A DNA stretch of 64,000 bases from Stutzerimonas zhaodongensis (GTDB lineage Bacteria; Pseudomonadota; Gammaproteobacteria; Pseudomonadales; Pseudomonadaceae), in NCBI RefSeq assembly GCF_003696365.1, contig NZ_RFFM01000002.1:1-64000 (forward strand). The letters run 5' to 3'. Shown piece by piece: positions 55,002-64,000 of this stretch. Each line of letters starts with the position of its first letter. Within the stretch, counting starts at the first letter, position 1. The notes under the pieces are model-generated. The model worked only from the letters and a program-made list of their open reading frames with translations, did no database searches and was not told the origin of the DNA. Both the position numbers and the translations under genes were made by a program.

Positions 55002-55020
55002 CTAATTATTAGCGAGCTAA
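55002..55020. promoter_or_regulatory. SlyA-type operator upstream of the MarR gene
   Basis: TTAGCGAGCTAA at 55009-55020 is a perfect TTAGC/GCTAA inverted repeat and differs from the Salmonella SlyA consensus TTAGCAAGCTAA at one central base. It overlaps a second dyad, CTAAT-T-ATTAG (55002-55012). It lies 29-40 bp before the regulator start, well placed for autoregulation. Confidence 0.65.
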
Positions 55021-55142
55021 CCACAGCTCCCGGATACAGGCAAGACCACTATTGGCGGGGTGCGTAACCCTGTGTTGCAAAGCACCGCGCCAGAGCGCGT
55101 GCCGTCCAAGCGAAGCGACAGCAGGTCGCTCCCATTTGCGAA

Positions 55143-57266
55143 TCAAAGTTCGAATTCGGCCTGCAAGGACGCGCGAACACAGAACAGCACTGCCTCGGGC
55201 ACACGCCCGGCGAACTGCTCTGCGACTGCCGCAACCGGCGGTAGCTCGCCCTCCCCGTCAAGGAAGGCCTCCTGGATTTCACTCAGCAGGTCCTCCGGTA
55301 GATCCAGCGCCTGTTCCAGACTGAGCTGTTGCTGACCGATAGCTTCAGCGAGCATGGCGTAAACGTTCTTTTCACTGCAGTCCAGCTGCCGGGCGATCTG
55401 CGCTGGCGTCATCCCTGCACGGGCAAGCGTGATCAGCTCATGACGAATATCAGCGGGCGATCTGACTACTTTTGCATCGCCCTGCAGCACTTCCAGAAAC
55501 GCCTGGCCGTAGCGTTCCAGTTTGCGTGCCCCGACACCACTGATTCGCGCCATGTCGCCCAGAGTACCGGGTTGACTACGCAGCATCTCCAGCAAGGTCG
55601 CATCGGGGAAGATCACATAGGGTGGTACGCCATGCTCTTCGGCCAGCTTGCGGCGCAGGGTCCGCAGCGCCTCCCAGGTCTCGCGCTCCTCGCTGCGCAC
55701 CAGCTGGCTGGCTGCGCTGACGGCAGACTTGGGAGTCTTTGCCGTCAGTTCACGGCGCAGCTCCAGTGTCACTTCGCCGCGTAGCAAGGAACGACAGCTG
55801 TCGCTCAGACGCAGACCACCGAAGCCCTCAAGGTCCACATCGGCCAGCCCACGCGCAACAAGCTGACGATATAGCGAACGCCAGTCACCTTCGGACAACC
55901 CTTTGCCAACGCCGAATACAGAGAGGTGCTGATGTCCGAGGCTGCGAATCTTTTCGTTGTCGCGGCCCAGCAGGATGTCCACGAGATGCCCGACGCCGTA
56001 ACGCTGGCCGCTACGGTAGATGGCCGACAGCGCCTGTCGGGCCGGCTCGGTCGCATCCCAGGTCTGGACGCCGTCGACGCAGTTGTCGCAATGACCGCAT
56101 GGCTCAGGCATTTGCTCGTCGAAATAGGCGAGCAAAACCTGGCGGCGGCAACGGGTCTCCTCGCACAGAGAAAGCATGGCGTCGAGCTTGTGTTGCTCGA
56201 TGCGCTTGTGTCGGTCGTCGCCCTCTGAATTGTTGAGCATCTGCTTTAAAAAGATCACGTCTTGCAGCCCGTAGGCCATCCAGGCGTCTGCCGGCAGACC
56301 GTCCCGACCCGCGCGGCCGGTCTCCTGGTAATAGGCCTCAAGGGACTTGGGCAGATCCAGATGCGCAACGAAACGGACGTTAGGCTTGTCGATGCCCATG
56401 CCGAACGCAATGGTTGCCACCATGATCAGGCCTTCCTCATTAAGGAAGCGCTTCTGATGGAAGGCTCTGAGCTCGTTTGGCAGGCCTGCGTGATAAGGCA
56501 ACGCCGGGAAACCCTGCTCGGTGAGAAAGGCGGCAATGTCGTCGACCTTCTTGCGCGACATGCAATAGATGATGCCAGCATCGCCGCGACGCTCCGCCAG
56601 AAACGCCATCAACTGTTTGCGCGGCTGCTCTTTGGGCACGATGCGATAGAAGATGTTTGGCCGGTCGAAACTGGAGAGAAAGCGCTCGGCTTTCTCCAGA
56701 TGCAGTCGCTGGACGATTTCTTCCCGGGTACGTTTGTCGGCGGTTGCGGTCAGCGCAATCCGCGGCACGCTGGGGAAAAATTCTGCCAACTGACCCAGCT
56801 GCAAATACTCGGGGCGGAAGTCGTGCCCCCACTGGGATACGCAGTGCGCTTCGTCGATGGCGAAAAGTCCGATCTGCAGACGTTGCAGGAAGGCCAGCAT
56901 GCGCGGTTGAACCAGGCGCTCCGGCGCCAGGTAGAGCATCTTGATTTCGTTGCGGCGCAAGCGATCGGCGATGTCACGCTGCTGCTCGGGCGTCAGGGTC
57001 GAATTGAGCGCAGCAGCAGAAACGCCGAGCTCTTCCAGCGTGGCGACCTGATCGTCCATCAGCGCGATCAGCGGCGACACCACGACGGCCAGGCCATCGC
57101 GAAGCAGGGCCGGCACCTGATAGCAAAGCGATTTGCCGCCGCCCGTGGGCATCAGCACCAACGCATCCTCGCCATCTGCCACACGCTGGATGATCGCACC
57201 CTGGTCGCCACGAAACGCGTCGTAGCCGAATACATCTTTGAGAATGCGCTGTGCCTGATCGAGCAT
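55143..57266 (-). CDS. recQ: ATP-dependent DNA helicase RecQ
   Basis: 3'-5' helicase of recombination repair, 707 aa from ATG 57266. Walker A TGGGKS (Lys45), the DEAH box [19 protein letters not shown], Zn-binding cysteines (CEETRCRR...CGHCDNC) of the RQC region, and an HRDC domain ([25 protein letters not shown]) are all present. A C-terminal extension of about 105 residues, with an HTH-like [21 protein letters not shown], makes it about 100 residues longer than E. coli RecQ; similar long forms occur in Pseudomonas. Confidence 0.95.
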   Translation of the reverse strand: MLDQAQRILKDVFGYDAFRGDQGAIIQRVADGEDALVLMPTGGGKSLCYQVPALLRDGLAVVVSPLIALMDDQVATLEELGVSAAALNSTLTPEQQRDIADRLRRNEIKMLYLAPERLVQPRMLAFLQRLQIGLFAIDEAHCVSQWGHDFRPEYLQLGQLAEFFPSVPRIALTATADKRTREEIVQRLHLEKAERFLSSFDRPNIFYRIVPKEQPRKQLMAFLAERRGDAGIIYCMSRKKVDDIAAFLTEQGFPALPYHAGLPNELRAFHQKRFLNEEGLIMVATIAFGMGIDKPNVRFVAHLDLPKSLEAYYQETGRAGRDGLPADAWMAYGLQDVIFLKQMLNNSEGDDRHKRIEQHKLDAMLSLCEETRCRRQVLLAYFDEQMPEPCGHCDNCVDGVQTWDATEPARQALSAIYRSGQRYGVGHLVDILLGRDNEKIRSLGHQHLSVFGVGKGLSEGDWRSLYRQLVARGLADVDLEGFGGLRLSDSCRSLLRGEVTLELRRELTAKTPKSAVSAASQLVRSEERETWEALRTLRRKLAEEHGVPPYVIFPDATLLEMLRSQPGTLGDMARISGVGARKLERYGQAFLEVLQGDAKVVRSPADIRHELITLARAGMTPAQIARQLDCSEKNVYAMLAEAIGQQQLSLEQALDLPEDLLSEIQEAFLDGEGELPPVAAVAEQFAGRVPEAVLFCVRASLQAEFEL

Positions 57267-57509
57267 GCCGGTCTCCGAAACAAGACGCGCGAGTATACGC
57301 GACACGGCGGCGGGGTTCAGGCAGAACCCTTCGTCGATGCGATAACCGGGTCGGAAGCCGTGTCGCGGAACTCCGACGCCATTTGTTCATCTGTCGAAGG
57401 CGAATGGGCGAGAAATGTCCGTCGCCGCGTCAACCATCCGGCTGCGCGGTAGCCGGGGAACCATAGCTCGTCTAGAATCAGCGCTGTTTTCTCTCCAAGG
57501 TAGCCACCG

Positions 57510-58097
57510 ATGTCATTCGCCGAGCAACTCGCCCGCCTGCAAGTGTTTCTGGATGCAGATGATCTGCACGAAGAGGCGCTCGATTACATCGCCGCGCACG
57601 GCTACCTGACCGCCTTGTGCATCTGCTCCGAGCAGGTGCCGGAGCGGGAGTGGATAGATGCGCTTTTCGCCGAGCCGCCGAAATACGCGGACGATACCGA
57701 GAGGGAATCGATCGAGGCGACGCTCATTCAGCTCAAGGCACATATCTCTCGACAACTCGCCAGCGACGAAGACATGGAGCTGCCCTGCGACCTAGAGATG
57801 GGCGACGAGCCTGACGAGTCCGATCTGCGGGGTTGGTGCATCGGCTTCATGGAAGGGGTGTTCATGCGTGAATCAGTATGGTTCGAGGATTCCGAAGAGG
57901 AAGTCAGCGAGCTGCTGCTACCGATCATGGTCGGCTCTGGGCTCTTCGACGAGCAGCCCGAGTTCAGCGACATAGCCACTGACCCTGACCTGGTCGCGGA
58001 GATGGTTTCGCAGATTCCGGAGATCCTTACAGCTCTGTATCTGATCTGCCACGCTCCCGAAGAGAAGCCCGCACTTCTCAAACCACGCAAGCACTGA
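57510..58097 (+). CDS. YecA/UPF0149-family protein
   Basis: A 195-aa acidic protein of unknown function. The UPF0149 signature is WCIGFMEGVFMRESVWF, preceded by LHEEALDYIAAHGYLTAL. It lacks the SEC-C zinc motif found at the end of YecA and some relatives. Divergent from recQ across a 243-bp gap with no other clear feature apart from a lone TAGAAT at 57473-57478. Followed by the DUF454 gene on the same strand. Confidence 0.8.
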   Translation: MSFAEQLARLQVFLDADDLHEEALDYIAAHGYLTALCICSEQVPEREWIDALFAEPPKYADDTERESIEATLIQLKAHISRQLASDEDMELPCDLEMGDEPDESDLRGWCIGFMEGVFMRESVWFEDSEEEVSELLLPIMVGSGLFDEQPEFSDIATDPDLVAEMVSQIPEILTALYLICHAPEEKPALLKPRKH

Positions 58098-58149
58098 CGC
58101 CGGCCCCCTCTTGGCTCACCGCGATATTCCAACGTATCGCAACCCGGTA

Positions 58150-58512
58150 GTGCGCTACGCGCTACTGGGGATCGGTTGGCTAAGCGTTGCGCTCGGGGTT
58201 ATCGGAATATTCCTTCCTGTTCTGCCGACGACACCCTTTCTCCTCCTGGCCGCGGCATGCTTCGTACGCAGCTCTCGGCGCTTCTACAACTGGCTCGTCA
58301 TGCATCCGTGGCTGGGCCCGTGGTTCAAGGACTATCTGGAAGGCAACGGGATACCGCGCAAGGCCAAGATATACGCAATCGTCATGATGTGGCTTAGCAT
58401 CGGGTTTTCCTGCTGGCTCGTACCGCTGGCCTGGGCCCGGTTCGGCATGCTGCTAAGCGCGACGCTGGTAACCTTCTACATTCTCCGCTTGCGAACGCTG
58501 CCGACCCGCTGA
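58150..58512 (+). CDS. DUF454 (YbaN-family) inner-membrane protein
   Basis: A 120-aa protein with about three hydrophobic helices and the YbaN pattern LGVIGIFLPVLPTTPFLLLAA, then SRRFYNWLVMHPWLGPW. No ATG start exists: GTG 58150 gives the conserved N-terminus (VRYALLGIGWLS), while TTG 58111 would add 13 residues. Function is unknown. Convergent with the DTW-domain gene (8 bp between). Confidence 0.82.
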   Translation: MRYALLGIGWLSVALGVIGIFLPVLPTTPFLLLAAACFVRSSRRFYNWLVMHPWLGPWFKDYLEGNGIPRKAKIYAIVMMWLSIGFSCWLVPLAWARFGMLLSATLVTFYILRLRTLPTR

Positions 58513-58520
58513 CAACTCCT

Positions 58521-59117
58521 CTAGCCCTTTAAAGGCAAGTGATTGCGCTGAAATACGTCGCTGCCCATGGCCTCGATCTGCGCGTCGATCAAAGCCTCGA
58601 ATGGTTTGAGCAACGCTTCGAAACGGATGCCACCTTCAAGACTGTTAAGCGCCACCACGATTGCCTCTATCGTCGACAGCGCACCAGGCATCGGTGCTTT
58701 GCGCAGGCGATAACGAGAAACGAGCCCCTCAGGTAAAGCTACCCGTGGAAGACTGGCTAAGCGTGGGTTGAGATGCAGCACCTTGCGCGCCTTGCGCCAA
58801 GTGCCGTCCGGAACGATCAACCTACGCGGCTCGGGCCGCTCTACCAGCTCCTCAAGTGACAGCGCATCTTCGCCAGGAAACAACAGATAGCTCTCCACCC
58901 CGTCGTCCATAGGAAGGTCTTTATCGAATTGCTCACCGATTCGCAGCTCTGCGTTTAGCAGCCCTAGCACTGCAAGTCTCGCTGTATTCAATGCATGCCG
59001 GGACTCACTCGAGTGCTGCAGGATCAGCACGGAGGTTTTGCTGGGCAGCGACGGAATCAAAGGACACAGACAGTGGCGTTGGGGGCGCTGACAGCGGGCA
59101 CACTGCGGACGTGGCAT
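58521..59117 (-). CDS. DTW-domain tRNA-uridine aminocarboxypropyltransferase (TapT type)
   Basis: Transfers the 3-amino-3-carboxypropyl group of SAM to uridine 47 of tRNAs (acp3U). The protein is 198 aa from ATG 59117 with AGGAGG upstream; ATG 59150 is less likely. Four N-terminal cysteines (CARCQRPQRHCLC) suggest a Zn site. The DTW region here is PDGTWRKAR, with RYRLRKAP and the ST-x-EA motif (LSTIEAI) downstream, all family features. Also annotated YfiP. Confidence 0.83.
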   Translation of the reverse strand: MPRPQCARCQRPQRHCLCPLIPSLPSKTSVLILQHSSESRHALNTARLAVLGLLNAELRIGEQFDKDLPMDDGVESYLLFPGEDALSLEELVERPEPRRLIVPDGTWRKARKVLHLNPRLASLPRVALPEGLVSRYRLRKAPMPGALSTIEAIVVALNSLEGGIRFEALLKPFEALIDAQIEAMGSDVFQRNHLPLKG

Positions 59118-59212
59118 AACTTCCTCCTGATGGGGGACGAATTTTGCCATACGGGTACAAGCCAGGGAGGGTGAACTAAGCTAGTCGCGGTCACCACCCC
59201 AAGGAGATATAG

Positions 59213-59884
59213 ATGCTCACCCTGCACCATTTGGAAAATTCCCGTTCGCAACGCGTGCTGTGGCTGCTGGAAGAGCTGCAACTGCCTTATGAAATCAAGC
59301 GCTACGCTCGTGATCCGAACACGATGCTGGCACCGGTCGAGCTGAGAAAAGTGCATCCTCTGGGCAAATCACCAGTCATTACTGACGGCGAATTGACCTT
59401 AGCCGAGTCAGGCGCCATTCTTGAGTACTTGGTTGAACGCTACGGCGAAGGTCGCCTCGCTCCTGCTGCCAATACGGCGGACCAACTGCGCTATCGCTAT
59501 TGGATGCACTATGCCGAAGGCTCGGCCATGCCGCCTTTGTTGCTGAGGCTGGTATTCAATCGGATATCCAACGGCCCAATGCCGTTCTTCATCCGCCCCG
59601 TGGCCCGTGCAATTGCCAAAGGCGCCAACCAGGCATTCATAGGGCCTCAGCTAAAGCTGCACCTTGATTACATGGAAAGCGAACTGGACAAAAGACAGTG
59701 GTTCGCTGGAAAGGACTTCAGCGTTGCGGACATTCAGATGAGCTTCCCGCTTGAAGCAGCACAGTCACGCGGAGGGCTGGATGAGCGCTACCCGAACCTG
59801 ACAGCGTTCTTGCAGCGCATACGAGAAAGGCCCGCCTATCAGCGAGCCATCGAAAAAGGTGGGCCAGTGATGCCGGGACGTTGA
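59213..59884 (+). CDS. Glutathione S-transferase
   Basis: A 223-aa soluble GST. The N-terminal thioredoxin-like domain (about 1-80) has the catalytic-position Ser in ENSRSQRVLWLLEEL, the cis-Pro in KSPVI, and the Glu-Ser glutathione contact in AESGAILEYL. The C-terminal all-helical domain has FSVADIQMSFPLE, with the N-capping Asp. It resembles the Gtt1-like group. Substrate unknown. AAGGAG lies 8 nt before the ATG. Confidence 0.87.
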   Translation: MLTLHHLENSRSQRVLWLLEELQLPYEIKRYARDPNTMLAPVELRKVHPLGKSPVITDGELTLAESGAILEYLVERYGEGRLAPAANTADQLRYRYWMHYAEGSAMPPLLLRLVFNRISNGPMPFFIRPVARAIAKGANQAFIGPQLKLHLDYMESELDKRQWFAGKDFSVADIQMSFPLEAAQSRGGLDERYPNLTAFLQRIRERPAYQRAIEKGGPVMPGR

Positions 59885-59910
59885 ATACTCAGCGCCCGGC
59901 TCGCATTTGG

Positions 59911-60036
59911 TCAGCGACGCTGGGCCGCTGCCTTGTCACGTTGAGCACGCACCGGTATAGGTTGCAACCGAGGCGGTTCGACAAACCCAAGCGCCACTGC
60001 CAGATTCCAGCACACACTATTGAGCCATGCTTTCAT
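59911..60036 (-). CDS. Candidate small protein of 41 aa
   Basis: An ORF too short for ordinary gene finding, with a strong GGAGG ribosome-binding site 7 nt before the ATG. It has an amphipathic or hydrophobic first half (KAWLNSVCWNLAVALGFVE) and a basic, Pro- and Gln-containing second half ending AAAQRR. It overlaps the ORF at 60017-60154 by 20 bp, suggesting translational coupling. I have a vague memory of similar short Pseudomonas ORFs, but cannot name a family. Function unknown; could interact with the membrane. Confidence 0.5.
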   Translation of the reverse strand: MKAWLNSVCWNLAVALGFVEPPRLQPIPVRAQRDKAAAQRR

Positions 60037-60154
60037 GGTCTAACCCCTCCTGCTTGATACGGGTCTTGGTGGAGCCCGGGACTTCGAGATCAGCATAACC
60101 CAACATTCGCAGCGCCGCCTGTGGCAGGTGTTGCAGATTGTTCAGACACTTCAT
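60017..60154 (-). CDS. Candidate small protein of 45 aa
   Basis: Short ORF upstream of and overlapping the 41-aa ORF. The first half is hydrophobic-amphipathic (LNNLQHLPQAALRMLGYADLE), the second half hydrophilic. Its ribosome-binding site is weak (GGATGAACG), so it may be expressed mainly as a leader for the next ORF, whose ribosome-binding site lies within it. The 331-bp gap between the GST gene and aceK holds only these two candidates. Confidence 0.38.
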   Translation of the reverse strand: MKCLNNLQHLPQAALRMLGYADLEVPGSTKTRIKQEGLDHESMAQ

Positions 60155-60215
60155 CGTTCATCCGTCCCTTGATAATAACGACCCTTGCCGCCGCGAAGCG
60201 TTCGTGTCCCCCTCT

Positions 60216-61937
60216 CTATTGAATCGCTTCCTGCCTGCGACGATAGGGAAACACGTCGATAACCTTGCCGTCGCTGATTGCCTGCTGAAGCCCCTTCCAG
60301 TAATTGGCGTCGTACAGCTCTCCGTGAAGTTTGGCGAAAAGGCGGCGTTGTTTGAGGTCTGCAAACAGGAAGCGCGGAAATTCTTCGGGAAATACATCGT
60401 TCGGCCCGACTGAATACCAAGGCTCCGATGACATTTCGTCCTCTGGATAACGAGCTTCAGGGATGTAACGGAAATTCACCTCAGTGAGAAAGCAGATCTC
60501 GTCGTAATCGTAGAACACCACGCGCCCGTGCCGGGTTACGCCAAAATTCTTAAGCAGCATGTCGCCCGGAAAGATATTGGCCGCCGCCAGTTGCTTGATT
60601 GCAAGTCCATAATCTTCTAGTGCTTCCTCGACTTGCTGTTCGCTGGCGCTCTCCACATAAAGGTTCAGCGGGGTCATGCGTCGCTCGGTCCAGCAGTGAC
60701 GCACAAGCACGGTATCGCCCTGCACCTCCACTGTGGACGGCGCGACTTCCAGCAACTCAGCCAGGCACTCTGGATCGAACTTGGACGTGGGAAAGCGGAA
60801 ATCAGCAAATTCTTGGGTATCGGCCATCCGCCCTACCCGGTCAACGCTCTTCACCAACCGATATTTCTCGATCACCGTGGCGCGATTGACGTTCTTGGCG
60901 TGAGAGAAGCGATCCTTGATGATCTTGAACACGGTGTTGAAACCGGGCAGCGTGAACACACTCATCACCATGCCGCGAACGCCTGGTGCCATGACGAAGC
61001 GGTCGTCAGTGGTCGCCAGATGATTGATCAGTGAGCGGTAGAATTCAGACTTTCCGTGCTTGTAGAAACCAATCGAGGTGTACAGCTCAGCGACATGTTT
61101 GCCTGGCATTATCTGCCTGAGGAAGCCGATGAACTCCGCGGGAATGGATACCTCGACCATGAAATACGAGCGGGTGAACGAAAAAATGATCGAAACCTCC
61201 GCTTCATCTGTGATCAAGGCGTCGGCAACCAACCCCTCACCTTCGCGGTGCAGAAGTGGAATCACCAGCGGCCACTGTTCGTCTCGCGTGAAAATGCGCC
61301 CGACCAGATACGCGCCCTTGTTTCGATAGAGAACAGAGGTGAAAAGCTCGACGACCAGCTCCGGATCCTTGCATACCCAGTCGGGTAGCGACACCTGTAG
61401 CTGCGCCTCCAGCCGCTCCAGATCGCCGCTCAGGTCGCCGTACGGGACATCGAACGCGAAGTCACTGAGGATCTGCTCCAGCACGCCACGCAAATCTCCA
61501 CTGGGTTGGTAACGTCTCGTCTGCGCCATCCGCTGGGCACGGTTCGCGGGCCGGGTGGTATGGATAAACATGGTGTCATCGTTGATGCAGTCGTGACTGA
61601 AGAGCGTGCAGAAAATGGAGTTATACCAAGTCTCCGAAAGCTCATCATCGAAGCGCGGGTTGATCAGCCCGATGTACTCGCTCTTGACCCGCGGCCAGCG
61701 CTCAACATCGAGCAGCACCTGCGACTCCACAGCCGAGCGCAATGCCGAAGCGGTTTGGCTGACCTTTTCCTCGTACAGGCTGATCCGTGCAGCGGACGCC
61801 CGCTGGGCGTCCTGCCACAGGGCCTGCTCGAAGCGAGATCTGGCGCCTTCGGTTATTAGCCTGAAATGTTCGCGATAGTCATCGAAGCCCAGAAGAATCT
61901 GGCGGGCTATCTCGACGTCCGGCGAATGCTGCGCCAT
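60216..61937 (-). CDS. aceK: Isocitrate dehydrogenase kinase/phosphatase AceK
   Basis: Bifunctional enzyme that phosphorylates and dephosphorylates isocitrate dehydrogenase and so directs carbon between the TCA cycle and the glyoxylate shunt. Full length at 573 aa. The C-terminal kinase-like half shows the ATP-binding [13 protein letters not shown] loop, the catalytic-loop region [20 protein letters not shown] with the shared Asp, and CFLTEVNFR. No aceA or aceB lies nearby, unlike the enterobacterial aceBAK operon. Confidence 0.94.
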   Translation of the reverse strand: MAQHSPDVEIARQILLGFDDYREHFRLITEGARSRFEQALWQDAQRASAARISLYEEKVSQTASALRSAVESQVLLDVERWPRVKSEYIGLINPRFDDELSETWYNSIFCTLFSHDCINDDTMFIHTTRPANRAQRMAQTRRYQPSGDLRGVLEQILSDFAFDVPYGDLSGDLERLEAQLQVSLPDWVCKDPELVVELFTSVLYRNKGAYLVGRIFTRDEQWPLVIPLLHREGEGLVADALITDEAEVSIIFSFTRSYFMVEVSIPAEFIGFLRQIMPGKHVAELYTSIGFYKHGKSEFYRSLINHLATTDDRFVMAPGVRGMVMSVFTLPGFNTVFKIIKDRFSHAKNVNRATVIEKYRLVKSVDRVGRMADTQEFADFRFPTSKFDPECLAELLEVAPSTVEVQGDTVLVRHCWTERRMTPLNLYVESASEQQVEEALEDYGLAIKQLAAANIFPGDMLLKNFGVTRHGRVVFYDYDEICFLTEVNFRYIPEARYPEDEMSSEPWYSVGPNDVFPEEFPRFLFADLKQRRLFAKLHGELYDANYWKGLQQAISDGKVIDVFPYRRRQEAIQ

Positions 61938-62090
61938 ATCATTGCTCTCGCTGCATGAAAGCCTCGAGCTTATCCAGACGTTTCCCCCAATGAAAGCTGA
62001 TCAGCCCAACGGAAAGTTTAAAAGCGTGAATCGTGTTGTCAGCCCTCGGCGCCTCGCCAACACTATCGCGTCAACTCATGGAGCCCCGTT

Positions 62091-63005
62091 ATGCGCCTTG
62101 TCGACTTGTTGCGTCTGCTCAGCCTCGCCGCGATCTGGGGCGCCAGCTTTCTCTTCATGCGAATCATCGCGCCGGAGCTCGGCACCTTTCCCACTGCCTT
62201 CTTTCGGGTGCTGTTCGCCTTTGTCGGGTTGCTCGCAATTCTGCTCTTGATGCGCAGTCGGTGGGATTTTCGCGGAAAGCTGAAGTTGTGTCTGATCCTG
62301 GGAATGATTAACTCGGGGGCACCTTTTGCCCTCTACGCGTTAGCCGCGCAATTCCTGCCGACCGGGTATTCGGCCATTTTCAATGCCACCACGCCAATGA
62401 TGGGCGTCATCATCGGTGCACTGTTCTTTGCCGAGTCGCTGACGGCGTCGAAAATGATCGGCGTGGTGTTCGGTCTCGGTGGTGTGGCCTTGCTGACGCG
62501 AACCGGGCCCGTCGCATTCGATGTAGACCTTTTGATTGGCGCAATCGCTTGCCTGGGCGCAACAGCCTGCTATGGATTCGGTGGATTTCTGACCAGACGG
62601 TGGATCAATCAACAGGGCGGCTTGAGTAGCGAATTGGTCGCCTTCGGCAGTCAGGCCGGAGCCGCACTGTGCCTACTGCCACTCTTTGCCCTATCGCTGA
62701 TTACTGCGCCACCCGTTTCCTGGGGTAACGGAAGCGTCTGGCTCAGCCTGCTGGCGCTTGGCATCGGCTGCACGGCTTTCGCCTACATCCTCTACTTTCG
62801 CTTGCTGTCGGACATCGGGCCGGTCCGGACGCTGGCGGTCACCTTCATCATTCCGCCGTTTGGCGTCCTATGGGGTGCTCTATTTCTGGGTGAGCCGCTG
62901 GACTGGGCCTATGTCTATGGAGGGGCACTCATTGGCGTGGCGCTGTGGCTTATCCTGAGGCAGGCGCCCGTAACGACGGTGGTGCCTGACGCGCAGCGCA
63001 GCTAG
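62091..63005 (+). CDS. EamA/DMT-family transporter (second copy)
   Basis: Ten-helix inner-membrane transporter, 304 aa, with two EamA repeats (about 8-138 and 152-290); AIWGASFLFMRIIAPELGTFPTAFFRVLFA is the family N-terminus and the second repeat includes FIIPPFGVLWGALFLGEPLDW. Not close to the transporter at 39136. Substrate unknown. Convergent with cysK. Confidence 0.86.
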   Translation: MRLVDLLRLLSLAAIWGASFLFMRIIAPELGTFPTAFFRVLFAFVGLLAILLLMRSRWDFRGKLKLCLILGMINSGAPFALYALAAQFLPTGYSAIFNATTPMMGVIIGALFFAESLTASKMIGVVFGLGGVALLTRTGPVAFDVDLLIGAIACLGATACYGFGGFLTRRWINQQGGLSSELVAFGSQAGAALCLLPLFALSLITAPPVSWGNGSVWLSLLALGIGCTAFAYILYFRLLSDIGPVRTLAVTFIIPPFGVLWGALFLGEPLDWAYVYGGALIGVALWLILRQAPVTTVVPDAQRS

Positions 63006-63086
63006 CGGCTGGTCTGCCGGTTGCTACTCATGACCAGCTGCCGGCCGAGGCGGCCGTGCGAAATGACGGCCACGGCCGAAGGACAC

Positions 63087-63115
63087 GCGCCGGGGTTGCC
63101 AAAGCACCCCGGCGC
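63087..63115 (-). terminator. Stem-loop downstream of cysK
   Basis: GCGCCGGGGT (63087-63096) and ACCCCGGCGC (63106-63115) form a perfect 10-bp stem with a 9-nt loop, 6 bp beyond the cysK stop. No U-tract follows on either strand, so it may act as a bidirectional barrier or mRNA-end structure for the convergent EamA and cysK genes. Confidence 0.5.
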
Positions 63116-63121
63116 AGCGGA

Positions 63122-64000
63122 TCACTGCTGTAGTTCCTGTTCGCCGAACATGTCGGAGAAGAGCATCGAAGACAGATAGCGCTCACCGGAGTCAGGCAGA
63201 ATCACCACAATGTTCTTGCCTTGCATTTCCGGCTTCTCCGCCAGTCGGACCGCCGCAGCCATTGCTGCACCACAGGAGATGCCGCAGAGGATTCCCTCCT
63301 CCCGCATCAGGCGCAGAGCCATTGCTTTTGACTCATCGTCATCCACACGCTCGACCTGATCGACAATGGACAAGTCCAAATTTTTCGGCACGAAGCCAGC
63401 ACCAATGCCCTGAATCTTGTGCGGGCTCGGTTTGACTTCATCCCCAGCCATCGTTTGCGTGATAACGGGAGAGCTGTGCGGCTCCACCGCAACGCTGAGA
63501 ATCTGCTTGCCTTTAGTGTTCTTGATGTAGCGTGACACGCCGGTAATGGTGCCGCCGGTGCCAACTCCTGCAACCAGCACATCAATGCTGCCTTCGGTGT
63601 CATTCCAGATTTCCGGACCGGTTGTTTTCTCGTGGATAGCCGGATTCGAAGGATTCTCGAACTGTTGCGGCATGAAGTACTTGTCCGGGTCCGTCGCGGC
63701 AATTTCTGCTGCCTTTTCAATTGCGCCCTTCATGCCTTTTGCCGGCTCGGTAAGTACCAGTTCCGCGCCAAGCGCCTTCAGCACCTTGCGGCGCTCAAGG
63801 CTCATTGAGGCCGGCATCGTCAACATCAGCTTGTAGCCGCGTGCCGCCGCGACGAATGCCAGGCCAATACCAGTGTTGCCGGAAGTGGGTTCGACCAGGG
63901 TCATGCCCGGCTTCAGGCGTCCGCTTTCCTCGGCATCCCAGATCATCGCCGCGCCGATGCGGCATTTGACCGAGTACGCCGGATTGCGACCTTCGATCTT
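63122..64000 (-). CDS. cysK: Cysteine synthase A (O-acetylserine sulfhydrylase), 5' end outside the window
   Basis: PLP enzyme that makes cysteine from O-acetylserine and sulfide. The last 292 residues are present; about 30 N-terminal residues and the start lie beyond 64000. The reading frame stays open to the edge, with the PLP-lysine motif [11 protein letters not shown] at about 63950-63985. The phosphate and substrate loops [21 protein letters not shown] and GISCGAA are intact. SVKCR and the overall pattern fit CysK rather than CysM. An internal Met at 63946 is not the true start. Confidence 0.94.
   Translation of the reverse strand, partial: KIEGRNPAYSVKCRIGAAMIWDAEESGRLKPGMTLVEPTSGNTGIGLAFVAAARGYKLMLTMPASMSLERRKVLKALGAELVLTEPAKGMKGAIEKAAEIAATDPDKYFMPQQFENPSNPAIHEKTTGPEIWNDTEGSIDVLVAGVGTGGTITGVSRYIKNTKGKQILSVAVEPHSSPVITQTMAGDEVKPSPHKIQGIGAGFVPKNLDLSIVDQVERVDDDESKAMALRLMREEGILCGISCGAAMAAAVRLAEKPEMQGKNIVVILPDSGERYLSSMLFSDMFGEQELQQ

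Noticed and set aside
56262-57452. Open frame of 396 codons antisense to recQ
   Set aside because: Longest shadow in the window, but every RecQ motif is intact on the other strand.

Overview
The window is a chromosomal segment of a Pseudomonas-type gammaproteobacterium. I infer the Stutzerimonas/Pseudomonas stutzeri group, but this is not proven. The evidence is the Entner-Doudoroff glucose block (zwf-pgl-eda, hexR, edd-glk-gltR-gtrS, gts ABC transporter, gap), Pseudomonas-only neighbours such as mupP and the MASE2-type cyaB, moderate-to-high GC, and runs of gene order familiar from Pseudomonas aeruginosa. I see no insertion sequence, prophage, CRISPR array, tRNA or rRNA gene inside the window.

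Layout. 1-5144: two leftward promoters of stable-RNA type at the edge, then an MtaD-like deaminase, ubiG, mupP, yciK and a diguanylate cyclase with a sigma-54-type promoter. 5221-22709: rluB, then the glucose regulon. eda, pgl and zwf face hexR across a HexR operator. A LamB-family porin and the gtsABCD importer follow, then the GtrS/GltR two-component system, glk, edd and gap, with another HexR site between edd and gap. 22748-28765: mgsA, scpA/scpB, trpS with an Fe-S-type cysteine motif, a YciO/Sua5-family protein, RNase AM, yciB and yciI. 28839-31922: a small membrane-anchored coiled-coil protein and a CpxR/Spy/CpxA-like envelope-stress module with a CpxR box. 31924-40044: single genes (nitroreductase, YkgJ, TrkH, Fcy1-type cytosine deaminase, DUF808, DUF962, cyaB, an AraC regulator, an EamA transporter).

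40083-49761 is the most accessory-looking region, a self-contained sugar-acid catabolic locus. It holds an IlvD/Edd dehydratase, a three-part TRAP importer, a KGSADH-type aldehyde dehydrogenase, an AraD1-type FAH-fold protein and two LysR regulators. Together they fit import of a pentonate and its non-phosphorylative conversion to 2-oxoglutarate. 49791-64000: a SelW-like protein, a PlpD-type patatin autotransporter, a FimV-like protein, a SlyA-like MarR regulator with a SlyA-type operator, recQ, YecA-family and DUF454 proteins, a DTW-domain tRNA modification enzyme, a GST, two overlapping very small ORFs, aceK, a second EamA transporter and the start-truncated cysK.

How the parts work together. 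Glucose would enter the periplasm through the LamB-type porin and be carried inward by GtsABCD. Glk, Zwf, Pgl, Edd and Eda then convert it to pyruvate and glyceraldehyde-3-phosphate, which Gap oxidises. HexR sites at the zwf/hexR and edd/gap promoters, GtrS/GltR, and Crc/Hfq-type CA motifs at the gtsA, porin and dctP leaders suggest layered control with carbon-source ranking. All calls rest on reading the sequence and on memory of protein families; no database search was run.
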